DNA from: Mycobacterium sp. Root135
Lineage (GTDB): Bacteria; Actinomycetota; Actinomycetes; Mycobacteriales; Mycobacteriaceae
Assembly: GCF_001426545.1 (NCBI RefSeq)
Contig: NZ_LMEZ01000006.1
Location: 108,074-172,073, forward strand
DNA length: 64,000 nucleotides
Reading direction: 5' to 3'
Each line of letters begins with the position of its first letter. The first letter of the stretch is position 1. The position numbers were made by a program, and so were the translations under genes. Positions 33,850-41,836 of the stretch are shown here, piece by piece. A model generated the notes under the pieces. The model worked only from the letters and a program-made list of their open reading frames with translations, was not told where the DNA came from and made no database searches.

Positions 33850-35721
33850 TCAGCCCTGCAGGACCAGTGGCGGTCCGGGATCGGGCGACAGCGGCACGTT
33901 CTCCCGCTGCAGCAGCCACGCCGACAGGTTGTGGATCAGCGGCGCCGCCGTCGTGCCAGGCGACCCGTCGGCGGTGCGGTGCGGGTTGTCCATCATCACG
34001 CCGACGACGTAACGCGGGTCGTCGGCGGGCACCATCGCCGCGAAGGTGATCCAGTAGACGTCGTCGTAGTAGCAGCCGCACGCGGGGTTGATCTGCTGCG
34101 CCGTTCCCGTCTTGCCCGCGATCTGATAGCCCTCCACCGCGGCGCCGGACCCCGTGCCCTGCTGAACACCGGTGGGATCCTTCTGGATGGTGGCCCGCAA
34201 CAGGTTTCGCACGGCCTCAGCCGTTCCCGGGTTCACCACGCGGACGCCTTCCGGCCGCGGCTCCTCGGTGCGGGTGCCGTCGGAGGCGATGGTGGCCTTG
34301 ATGATTCGCGGCGGGATGCGGACGCCGTCGTTGGCGATGGTCTGGTACATCCCCGTCATCTGCAGCAGTGACATCGAAAGACCCTGTCCGATCGGCAGGT
34401 TGGCGAACGAGCTGCCCGACCACTGGTCGATGGGCGGAACCAGGCCCGCAGTCTCGCCCGGCAGGCCGACCCCGGTCCGCTGGCCGAGGCCGAACTTGTC
34501 GAGCATCTCGGCGTAGCGTTCGGGACCGATTCGCTGGGCCAGCATCAGCGTGCCCACGTTGGAGGACTTCCCGAAGATTCCGGTGGTGGTGTACGGCATC
34601 ACGCCGTGTGCCCACGCGTCGCGCACGGTGACGCCGCCCATGTTGATCGACCCCGGGACCTGGAGCACCTCGTCGGGGTTGGTGAGGTCGTTCTCGATCG
34701 CCGTCGACGCCGTGATGATCTTGTTGACCGACCCCGGCTCGAACGGTGAGGACACCGACGGGTTGCCGAGTTGACGGTCTTCCTGACGGCCGATGTCCTG
34801 GCTGGGGTCGAAGGTGTCGTTGTTCGCCATCGCGAGGACCTCGCCGGTCTTGGCGTCCATCACGACGGCCGACACCGACTTGGCGCCCGAGAGGTTCTTC
34901 GCCTGTTGCACTTGCTGCTGGGTATAGAACTGGATGTCGTCGTCGAGGGTGAGCTGCACCGTCGAGCCGTTGACGGCGTCGTGGCGGTTGCGGTAGCTGC
35001 CGGGGATCACCACGCCGTCGGAGCCGCGGTCGTAGGTGACCGACCCGTCGGTGCCCGCCAGCTTGGAGTCCAGGGAGTCTTCGAGGCCGAGCAGTCCGTG
35101 ACCGTCCCAGTCGATGCCGCCGACGATGTTCGCCGCCAAGGATCCGCCCGGGTACTGGCGGATGTCCTGCCGCTCGGCGCCCACCTCCGGGTACTTGCTG
35201 ATGATGGCGTCGGAGATCGCCGGGTCGACGGCGCGGGCCAGGTAGACGAAGGTGTCCTTGCCCGACAGCTTCTTGTAGAGGGTGTCGGCGTCGGGCTTGT
35301 TGTTCAGCAGACCCGACACGCCCTTGGCGATCTCCCGGAGCCGCTTCACCGGATCGGGTGCGTCGGGCTTCTTGCCCTGGGCCTCGACGAGTTGCTTCTG
35401 AATCTTGGTGGGCTGGAACGTCAGTGCGCGCGCTTCGGTCGTGAAGGCCAGCTTGTCGTCGTTGCGGTCGACGATGCTTCCGCGGACGGCCTCTTCGACG
35501 TCGGTGACCTTGAGCTGACTGGCCGCCTCGGCGCGGAGGCCCTCGGCGCGTGGCACCTGAAGCATGAAGAGCTGGCCTGCGGCCAGGAGCAGGACGACGA
35601 CCATGACGCCGTTGCCGATCCGATGACGGAACGCGAAGGAGGCGCTGCGCAAACCGTCGTCGGCGACGGGTTTGCGGGTGCGGCGCTCGTTGGCGGGATG
35701 TGGCGAACCGGGCCGGCTCAT
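33850..35721 (-). CDS. pbpB: PbpB/FtsI septal transpeptidase
   Basis: Class B penicillin-binding protein cross-linking septal peptidoglycan (623 aa). It has a short cytoplasmic tail, one helix around 36-54, a dimerisation domain from about 60, and the transpeptidase domain with S331-V-N-K334, S387-S-N and K537-T-G. Mycobacterial-type insertions occur in the N-terminal region. ATG at 35721 overlaps the end of the ftsL-like gene (ATGA). Confidence 0.97.
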   Translation of the reverse strand: MSRPGSPHPANERRTRKPVADDGLRSASFAFRHRIGNGVMVVVLLLAAGQLFMLQVPRAEGLRAEAASQLKVTDVEEAVRGSIVDRNDDKLAFTTEARALTFQPTKIQKQLVEAQGKKPDAPDPVKRLREIAKGVSGLLNNKPDADTLYKKLSGKDTFVYLARAVDPAISDAIISKYPEVGAERQDIRQYPGGSLAANIVGGIDWDGHGLLGLEDSLDSKLAGTDGSVTYDRGSDGVVIPGSYRNRHDAVNGSTVQLTLDDDIQFYTQQQVQQAKNLSGAKSVSAVVMDAKTGEVLAMANNDTFDPSQDIGRQEDRQLGNPSVSSPFEPGSVNKIITASTAIENDLTNPDEVLQVPGSINMGGVTVRDAWAHGVMPYTTTGIFGKSSNVGTLMLAQRIGPERYAEMLDKFGLGQRTGVGLPGETAGLVPPIDQWSGSSFANLPIGQGLSMSLLQMTGMYQTIANDGVRIPPRIIKATIASDGTRTEEPRPEGVRVVNPGTAEAVRNLLRATIQKDPTGVQQGTGSGAAVEGYQIAGKTGTAQQINPACGCYYDDVYWITFAAMVPADDPRYVVGVMMDNPHRTADGSPGTTAAPLIHNLSAWLLQRENVPLSPDPGPPLVLQG

Positions 35722-36800
35722 GCGGGGGGTCCCGGGACGAGCACCGGTGCGGCCGGCGCGGCGGGGTCAACCGGCGCCGGGCCGGGCAGCGCTGGCCCCT
35801 GCGGCGAGTCGAGGTGCAGCGTGGCGGCGTCGGGCGGCAGGGGTACCGCGCCCGGGGTCAGCGGCGGAGTCGGGACGGCCGCGAGCGGAGCCTGTCCCGG
35901 TACGACGGGAATGACCGGAGCCCCTGGAAGCGCGCCGGTCACGGGCACCTCGGGGTTGGGCAGCGCTTGGTTGGGCAGGGCTTGATTGGGCACAGCTTGG
36001 TTGGGCAGCGCTTGGTTCGGCACGGCCGTCCCGGCGGGCGGCATGTGTACGGCCACCTCACGCGGGTCGACGACGCGCGGCGCAGGCCGGGCGGGCGCCG
36101 CGGGCGCTGCGGGCGGTGCCGGATCGGGCAGCGGGCTGTTCAGCGGCGGCGGTTGCACGCCCTCGGCGGGCTTGGGCGTGCCGACGACCATCCAGTTGCC
36201 GGACGCGTCCTGCACCAGGTGCGCGGTGTCGCGGGAGGGAATCATGCCGAGGTTGCGCGCCGCCTCGGCCAGCGCGGGCGCGGCTTGGGCCTCGAGGACG
36301 TCGCGCTCGAGGCCGTCCTTCTGCTGCATCAACGCTTGGTTGACCTGGCGGGCACGGCCCAGCTCGTAGGACCGCTCGGCGGCGTCGGTCGACAGCCACA
36401 GCGTGACGCCGAGGCCCACTCCGAGCGCTCCGATCACCAGCACCACGAACGGCACCCTGGTGACGAACCTGCGGGGGTCGAGGTCGACCGACGACAGCCG
36501 GACCAGCAGGCGTTCCCGAAGGGGCGGGCGAACTACCTTGGGCGCCTTGGCCTTTCGGGCCTTGGCTCGGGCCTTGGCCTGGGCGGCGTTCTTGGGCCGT
36601 ACCGGTCCGTCGGCGGGCCGTGGCATCGGGCCGGTGTGTGGCCGCGAGTGTTCTGGGCGCTGCTCGCGGGTCGTCCGGCGGCCACGCGGCGGCGCGTCGA
36701 CGGGGCGCCGTTGCGCTGCCGCCTCACCCGAAGGACGGGGTGCGCGCTTACCCCGCTTGCGTTCGTCAGAGCCACGCATCGCTTCTCGTCGCTTGGCCAT
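35718..36800 (-). CDS. ftsL: FtsL-like divisome protein with Pro-rich C-terminus
   Basis: Bitopic protein in the conserved position between rsmH and pbpB (M. tuberculosis Rv2164c, described as FtsL). The cytoplasmic half is very basic (Arg/Lys, Pro), a single helix lies around residues 116-137, followed by a coiled coil (SYELGRARQVNQALMQQKDG) and the AARNLGMIPSRDTAHLV segment typical of actinobacterial FtsL. The remaining ~150 residues are Pro/Ala-rich and include four PNQA-type pentapeptide repeats. The ATG at 36800 is chosen; a GTG one codon upstream overlaps the rsmH stop. Confidence 0.9.
   Translation of the reverse strand: MAKRREAMRGSDERKRGKRAPRPSGEAAAQRRPVDAPPRGRRTTREQRPEHSRPHTGPMPRPADGPVRPKNAAQAKARAKARKAKAPKVVRPPLRERLLVRLSSVDLDPRRFVTRVPFVVLVIGALGVGLGVTLWLSTDAAERSYELGRARQVNQALMQQKDGLERDVLEAQAAPALAEAARNLGMIPSRDTAHLVQDASGNWMVVGTPKPAEGVQPPPLNSPLPDPAPPAAPAAPARPAPRVVDPREVAVHMPPAGTAVPNQALPNQAVPNQALPNQALPNPEVPVTGALPGAPVIPVVPGQAPLAAVPTPPLTPGAVPLPPDAATLHLDSPQGPALPGPAPVDPAAPAAPVLVPGPPA
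35956..36027 (-). repeat. 15-bp tandem repeats in the ftsL-like gene
   Basis: Four units of the type ttgggcagcgcttgg (35956-36015) plus a degenerate fifth, encoding repeated P-N-Q-A-L/V. Length variation between strains is likely. Confidence 0.85.
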
Positions 36801-37777
36801 CACGAACCTTCCCTTCTGACGATCTTTTCCGAGGTCCGCTTCTCGAGGGCTCGCAGCCGAACGGACGCACTGCGCGGATTGAGGGCGATCTCGTCGTCCC
36901 CTGCCTTTTCCGCGCCCCGCGTGAGCGGGACGAAGTAGGGCTCGTGGCCGGGAAGTTCCATCGGAAGGCCGGCCGGGGTTCGCGAGGCGGTCGCAGCGGC
37001 GAACTCGCCCTTGACGATTCGGTCCTCGAGCGACTGGTAGGCCATCACCACGATCCGGCCGTGTTGGCGCAGCGCCGCGAGAGCCGACGGGATCGCGGAC
37101 CGCAACGAGTCCAGTTCACCGTTGACCGCGGTGCGCAACGCCTGGAACGTGCGCTTGCCGGGGTGTCCCCCGGTGCGGCGAGCGGGAATGGGGATGACGT
37201 CGTAGAGCACCTCGACCAGTTCGGCGGTGGTCTCGAACGGTTTCTGGCTGCGGCGCCGGACGATTTCACCCGCGATGCGGCTGGCGAAGCGCTCCTCGCC
37301 GAACTCCTGAAGGATCCTCGTCAGAGCCCTCTTGTCGTAGGTGTTGAGGATCTCGGCTGCCGTGAGTGGCGCGTCCTGGTCCATGCGCATGTCGAGCGGC
37401 GCGTCGTGTGAGTAGGAGAAGCCGCGCTCGGCGCGGTCGAGTTGCATCGACGAGACGCCGAGGTCGAAGAGGACCCCGTCCACGACGGTGTCGTCGGCCC
37501 AGAACCCGTCGTACCGGGTTTGCACGTATTCGACGCGGTCTCCGAAGGGGGCCAGTCGCTCTCCCGCGATCGCCAGGGCGGTGCGGTCCCGGTCCAAACC
37601 GACGAGACGAAGACCGGGGAGTTCGGTGAGGAAGCGTTCGGCGTGGCCGCCGGCGCCGAGGGTCGCGTCGACGAGGACCGCGCCCGCGCCGTCGGAGCTG
37701 AGCCGGGTCAGGGCGGGCTTGAGGAGTTCGACGCAGCGGTCGAGGAGGACCGGGTCGTGTGGGTGACGGTCGGACAT
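36800..37777 (-). CDS. rsmH: 16S rRNA (cytosine(1402)-N4)-methyltransferase RsmH
   Basis: SAM-dependent RNA methyltransferase (formerly MraW, 325 aa) modifying C1402 of 16S rRNA. Motifs: HDPVLLDRCVELL at the N-terminus, SAM-binding DATLGAGGHAE, VLFDLGVSSMQLD and RGFSYSHDAPLDMRMD. The ATG at 37777 has AAGGG about 10 bases upstream, but that site lies in an inverted-repeat leader that could regulate it. The frame continues upstream to 37960 without family sequence. Confidence 0.96.
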   Translation of the reverse strand: MSDRHPHDPVLLDRCVELLKPALTRLSSDGAGAVLVDATLGAGGHAERFLTELPGLRLVGLDRDRTALAIAGERLAPFGDRVEYVQTRYDGFWADDTVVDGVLFDLGVSSMQLDRAERGFSYSHDAPLDMRMDQDAPLTAAEILNTYDKRALTRILQEFGEERFASRIAGEIVRRRSQKPFETTAELVEVLYDVIPIPARRTGGHPGKRTFQALRTAVNGELDSLRSAIPSALAALRQHGRIVVMAYQSLEDRIVKGEFAAATASRTPAGLPMELPGHEPYFVPLTRGAEKAGDDEIALNPRSASVRLRALEKRTSEKIVRREGS

Positions 37778-37934
37778 AACAGCAGCACCCTTGCAAGAAG
37801 TGGCGGGGACATGTGTGCCTGCCCTTGCAGGGAGGTCCCTGCCCGAGAGTGCGGACCTGGCGTTGGGGAAGTACGTCAGGGCCGGTTCGGGCAGAGGCCA
37901 CCTTGCAAGGGCTTGGCCGGTGTCAACGGTCGTT
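37778..37934 (-). promoter_or_regulatory. mraZ-rsmH leader with ribosome-site-masking complement
   Basis: The segment at 37902-37911 is perfectly complementary over 10 bases to 37788-37797, which includes the AAGGG ribosome-binding site of rsmH. Between them lies an alternative perfect hairpin GCAGGGA-gg-TCCCTGC (37827-37842). The arrangement suggests two competing folds that mask or expose the rsmH start. This is inference from base pairing only. Confidence 0.4.
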
Positions 37935-38366
37935 CTAGATGATGTCGCGCAGGGTGTCATCGCTGGCCGCGGAGAAGTTCTCTTCGTGGGTCGACTGGTA
38001 TTCCTGCCACGCTCGGGCGTCCCAGATCTCCAGGTACTCGATCGAGCCGATCACCACGCACTCCTTGGAGAGGTCTGCGTATTGCCGGTGGTCGGCCGAC
38101 AGGGTGATCCGGCCTTGTGCGTCTGGGTGCTGTTCGTCGGTCGCCGCGGCAAGGTACCGCAGGTAGGCGCGGGCGTCCGGATTGCTCCGCGATGCCTGCG
38201 ATGCCCGCTGTGCGAGCTTCTCGAATTCCGCTCTTGGGTAGACGGCGAGGCTGTGATCTTGACTCTTGGTGACCATCAACCCCCCTGCCAGTGCTTCGCG
38301 GAACTTGGCGGGCAGCGTGAGCCGCCCCTTGTCGTCGAGCTTGGGCGTGTAGGTGCCGAGAAACAT
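37935..38366 (-). CDS. mraZ: MraZ transcriptional regulator
   Basis: First gene of the dcw cluster; a ring-forming AbrB-like DNA-binding regulator of its own operon (143 aa). Two MraZ repeats are visible: GTYTPKLDDKGRLTLPAKFRE and ...DAQGRITLSADHR, each with the D-x-K/Q-G-R motif. The ATG at 38366 has GGAGG seven bases upstream. Three 10-bp-spaced TGGxG boxes lie upstream and are probably its own operator. Confidence 0.96.
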   Translation of the reverse strand: MFLGTYTPKLDDKGRLTLPAKFREALAGGLMVTKSQDHSLAVYPRAEFEKLAQRASQASRSNPDARAYLRYLAAATDEQHPDAQGRITLSADHRQYADLSKECVVIGSIEYLEIWDARAWQEYQSTHEENFSAASDDTLRDII

Positions 38367-38420
38367 CCCGTCACCTCCGCCTGCTGCCGAACTAGCGGAG
38401 CCCTAGCCGCTCCGTTGTCC

Positions 38421-38445
38421 GCCACATTACCCCACGATCCCCCAC
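38421..38445 (-). promoter_or_regulatory. MraZ operator: three TGGxG boxes in 10-bp phase
   Basis: On the minus strand GTGGGGGATC, GTGGGGTAAT and GTGGCGGACA follow each other with exact 10-bp spacing (beginning at 38445, 38435 and 38425), about 55-80 bases upstream of mraZ. Known MraZ sites are direct repeats of TGGGN with 5-base spacers. The third box has C instead of the third G. Confidence 0.7.
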
Positions 38446-38657
38446 TTTGCTCCATTCATTGGCAAAAGACGGGCACAAGCCCCCACCGCGCACCACGAAC
38501 GGGCTGTTTTCGGGCCGGGAATGGTCGACGATGCCGGCCTACGACACGAAAAGGCCAGCTAGAGGCATGTGGGGCTGGTGGTGGGGCGCGGTGGGGGGAA
38601 AGGGCTGACCACCCACCGCCACGCGTCCACCGCGGCGTGTCGAACGCAAAGAAAAAG

Positions 38658-38681
38658 GGCAGCTCCATACGGAGCTGCCCT
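38658..38681 (-). terminator. intrinsic terminator of the DUF3040 gene
   Basis: GGGCAGCTCC pairs with GGAGCTGCCC across a 4-base loop; on the minus strand the stem is followed by TTTTTCTTT. It is 15 bases past the stop at 38697, a textbook rho-independent terminator and rare in this genome. Confidence 0.93.
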
Positions 38682-38696
38682 CAGATGACGCAGTCG

Positions 38697-39098
38697 TCAC
38701 TCCTCGAAGCGGCGGCGGAACCTTTCCTCCATGCGGCTGGAGAACGAATTGCCGCCCTTGGCCCGCTTCTGCTGGTTCGAATTGGGCTCCGGTGCGGCGC
38801 CCTCACGACCACCCGCGACGCGCGGACCGGTGATGGCGTACACCACCCCGCCGAACATCAGGATGAAGCCGATGACGCTGAGAACGGGGAACCCGCTGAT
38901 CTGGGTGGCCCGGAACGCGACACCACAGATGAGCAACGCCAGACCGACGATGAAGACGACGGCGCCCTGCAGGCGACGACGCGCCGACGGTGCCCGGAGA
39001 TTCCCGCCGCGCACACTCGACGCGAACTTGGGGTCCTCGGCATAAAGAGCGCTCTCGATCTGGTCGAGCATGCGCTGCTCATGATCGGAGAGTGGCAT
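38697..39098 (-). CDS. DUF3040 membrane protein
   Basis: 133-aa protein of the actinobacterial DUF3040 family. It begins MPLSDHEQRMLDQIE, the family signature, followed by an acidic helix and two hydrophobic helices around 50-70 and 76-94, and ends in a Lys/Arg-rich tail RMEERFRRRFEE. It corresponds to M. tuberculosis Rv2169c. The ATG at 39098 begins the conserved N-terminus; more codons are open upstream without family sequence. Function unknown. It is divergent from the GNAT gene. Confidence 0.92.
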   Translation of the reverse strand: MPLSDHEQRMLDQIESALYAEDPKFASSVRGGNLRAPSARRRLQGAVVFIVGLALLICGVAFRATQISGFPVLSVIGFILMFGGVVYAITGPRVAGGREGAAPEPNSNQQKRAKGGNSFSSRMEERFRRRFEE

Positions 39099-39360
39099 CC
39101 GCGCCTCCCATGTTGCGTCCCTGCTGCGGCCGCGAAATTGCGGCCGTGCGTTCGAAATACGTACGCCCGCGAATTGCGGGGCACCCTTGCCATCATGATA
39201 CGAGCAGAATCCGGCGCGTACCACCTACTTCCCCGAGTCACTTCGAGGTAGCCCCCGAACCGACGTCAGGCCTCGATTGTAGTTCGTGCCCCGCCGGTGG
39301 CGGGATCCCGCGTCACTGACCGGATAATGACGTCGAATCGGCAACAGCGCGAAGGGCATT

Positions 39361-39966
39361 TTGAGGTTGGCCACGTTCCTGATCGACTTGTCACCCGGCG
39401 ACATGCAACGGCGTCTCGGGGACGCCCTCGGCATCTACGTCGACGCCATGCGCTATCCCCGCGGCACCGAAGATCAGCGTGCCTCGATGTGGGTCGAGCA
39501 CACCCACAGACGGGGCTGGACGGCCGTCGCGGCCGTCGAGGTCCCCGACCGCTCCCCTGACGACCCCGACGGGCCGCCGCTGACCTCGGCCCCGATGCTC
39601 GGGGTGGCGTACGGCTACTGCGGCGCCCCCGACCAGTGGTGGCAACAGCAAGTCGTCCAGGGCCTGGAGCGTGGCGGCGCCGACAGGGCGCGCATCGTGG
39701 AGCTGACGACGGACTACTTCGAGCTCACCGAGGTACACGTCCACCCGCGGGCGCAGGGGCAGGGGCTCGGTGAGGCGCTGGTCCGTCGGCTGCTGCTGGG
39801 TCGCTCGGAGCCGCAGGTGTTGCTCTCCACCCCCGAGGTCGACGAGGAGGCCAACCGGGCGTGGCGGTTGTACCGCCGCCTCGGGTTCACCGACGTGATC
39901 AGGGGCTACCACTTCGCCGGGGATCCGCGGCCGTTCGCCATTCTCGGTAGGAATCTGCCGCTCTAG
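39361..39966 (+). CDS. GNAT-family N-acetyltransferase
   Basis: Acetyl-CoA-dependent acetyltransferase (201 aa) corresponding to M. tuberculosis Rv2170, reported as a protein lysine acetyltransferase. The acetyl-CoA-binding segment is VHPRAQGQGLGEALVRRLL, and the C-terminal RLYRRLGFTDV is the usual GNAT ending. The start is TTG at 39361 with GAAGG 8 bases upstream; another TTG lies two codons later. The gene is divergent from DUF3040 with a 262-bp gap. Confidence 0.9.
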   Translation: MRLATFLIDLSPGDMQRRLGDALGIYVDAMRYPRGTEDQRASMWVEHTHRRGWTAVAAVEVPDRSPDDPDGPPLTSAPMLGVAYGYCGAPDQWWQQQVVQGLERGGADRARIVELTTDYFELTEVHVHPRAQGQGLGEALVRRLLLGRSEPQVLLSTPEVDEEANRAWRLYRRLGFTDVIRGYHFAGDPRPFAILGRNLPL

Positions 39967-40003
39967 TACGTCGACGAGGGCATCGGTCTGGCACCATGTC
40001 GGG

Positions 40004-40678
40004 GTGCCAACCCGCCGCAAACGCCTGCTCGCTTTGCTTTTGCTGGTCCTGATCGCGCCCATGATCGCGGGTTGTGTCCGGGTGCGGGCGTCGATCACGG
40101 TGTCCCCCGACGACCGGGTGTCGGGTCAGATCATCGCCGCGGCCAAGCCCAAGGACGGCGACGACAAGGGCCCGCAGCTGCTCAACAGCCTGCCCTTCGC
40201 CAACAAGGTGTCGGTGTCGCCGTACGAGCGCGACGACTACGTCGGCTCCCAGGCGGTCTTCTCCGACCTGACGTTCGCCGAGCTGCCGCAGCTCGCCAAC
40301 ATGAACGCCGACGCCGCCGGGGTGGACATCTCGCTGCGACGCGCCGGTGACCTGGTGATCCTCGAAGGCCGGGCGGACCTCACCTCGCTCAACGATCCCG
40401 ACGCCGACGTGTCGCTGAACGTCGCGTTCCCCGGCGACGTCACCTCCACCAACGGCGAACAGGTGTCCTCCGACGTCGTCCAGTGGACGCTCAAGCCGGG
40501 CGTGGTCAGCACGATGAACGCCCAAGCCCGCTACACCGACCCCAGCGCACGCTCGTTTGCCGGCGCGGCGATTTGGATGGGCGTCGCCGCGTTCCTGGTG
40601 GCCCTCGTCGTCGGCGGCGTCGCCTGGAACAGCCGTGACCGCAGCCCGGTGATGGCCAACCCGCACGACTCGCGCTGA
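40004..40678 (+). CDS. lppM: LppM lipoprotein
   Basis: Lipoprotein of 224 aa with lipobox IAGC (C24), matching M. tuberculosis LppM (Rv2171), which is implicated in lipoglycan/PIM export and phagosome modulation. After the signal, a beta-rich LppM domain spans about 25-180, ending with a C-terminal helix around 185-205 and a short basic tail. Start GTG at 40004. It lies between the GNAT gene and idsA2; the gene normally between lppM and idsA2 in M. tuberculosis is absent here. Confidence 0.9.
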   Translation: MPTRRKRLLALLLLVLIAPMIAGCVRVRASITVSPDDRVSGQIIAAAKPKDGDDKGPQLLNSLPFANKVSVSPYERDDYVGSQAVFSDLTFAELPQLANMNADAAGVDISLRRAGDLVILEGRADLTSLNDPDADVSLNVAFPGDVTSTNGEQVSSDVVQWTLKPGVVSTMNAQARYTDPSARSFAGAAIWMGVAAFLVALVVGGVAWNSRDRSPVMANPHDSR

Positions 40679-40763
40679 TGGATCGCACTAGTCTGAGGGT
40701 TCTTCGTAGTGAAAGGGGCGGGCGCTGAGCGTCAATGCTGCCGCGACACCGTCGGCCACGGAA

Positions 40764-41831
40764 TTGGCGGGCGCCGTCACCGATCGACTGCGCGAATACC
40801 TGACCACGCGCCGCGCCGGCGCCGCCTACATCGGTGCCGACTACGCGGAGATGACGGCCGCCCTCGAGGAGTTCGTCCTCCGCGGCGGCAAGCGGCTGCG
40901 TCCCGCATTCGCCTACTGGGGCTGGCGGGCAGTCGGACCGGCTGATCACCCCGCCACCCCGAAGGCGGACTCCGACGCGCTGCTGCTGTTCTCCGCGCTC
41001 GAGTTGCTGCACGCCTGCGCGCTGGTGCACGACGACGTCATCGACGCCTCGGCCACCCGTCGCGGACTTCCCACCGTGCACCGGCACTTCACCGACCTTC
41101 ATCGCGAGCGCAACTGGCACGGCTCCTCCGAACAGTTCGGGTTGTCGACCGCCATCCTGCTCGGCGACCTGTCCCTGGTCTGGGCCGACGACATCGTCAC
41201 CTCCGCCGACCTGCCTGCCGACGCCCACCGCCGCGTCCAGAAGGTGTGGGCCGACATCCGGACCGAGGTCCTCGGCGGACAGTTCCTCGACATCGTCGCC
41301 GAGGCGAGCGGTGCCGAAACCGTCGAGTCCGCCATGAACGTCAACACCTACAAGACCGCCTCGTACACGGTGACGCGGCCGCTGCAGCTCGGTGCGGCGG
41401 CGGCGGCCGACCGGCCCGAGGTGCAGGCCACCTTCCATCAGGTCGGGACCAACCTCGGGGTGGCGTTCCAGCTGCGCGACGACGTCCTCGGAGTCTTCGG
41501 CGACCCCGCGGTCACCGGCAAGCCGTCCGGTGACGACCTGAGGTCGGGCAAGCGCACCGTGCTGCTCGCCGAGTCCGTCGAACGGGCCGACGCCTCGGAC
41601 CCGTTGGCCGCCAAGATGTTGCGCACCTCGATCGGCACCGAGCTCTCCGAGGCCGACGTTCGGGAGCTCTGTCAGGTCATCGAGTCCGTGGGTGCGCTCG
41701 CCGCCGTCGAGGCCCGCATCGAGCTGCTCACCGGGCAGGCCCTTGCCCTCCTCGACGCGGCGGACGTCAACGCCGACGCCAAGGTCGGTCTGGCCGAGCT
41801 CGCCAGATTGGCGTCGAACCGGACCGCCTGA
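40764..41831 (+). CDS. idsA2: Polyprenyl diphosphate synthase, IdsA2 type
   Basis: Trans-prenyl diphosphate synthase (about 355 aa) of isoprenoid biosynthesis. It has the first aspartate-rich region as ALVHDDVIDASATRRG and the second as FQLRDDVLGVFGD, with GGKRLRP for pyrophosphate binding. A start at TTG 40764 is listed, but a better ribosome site (GAAAGGGG) lies six bases before an in-frame CTG at 40725, which would add 13 residues. Synteny with lppM and mptA supports the IdsA2 assignment; product chain length is unknown. Confidence 0.92.
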   Translation: MAGAVTDRLREYLTTRRAGAAYIGADYAEMTAALEEFVLRGGKRLRPAFAYWGWRAVGPADHPATPKADSDALLLFSALELLHACALVHDDVIDASATRRGLPTVHRHFTDLHRERNWHGSSEQFGLSTAILLGDLSLVWADDIVTSADLPADAHRRVQKVWADIRTEVLGGQFLDIVAEASGAETVESAMNVNTYKTASYTVTRPLQLGAAAAADRPEVQATFHQVGTNLGVAFQLRDDVLGVFGDPAVTGKPSGDDLRSGKRTVLLAESVERADASDPLAAKMLRTSIGTELSEADVRELCQVIESVGALAAVEARIELLTGQALALLDAADVNADAKVGLAELARLASNRTA

Positions 41832-41836
41832 GGCGC

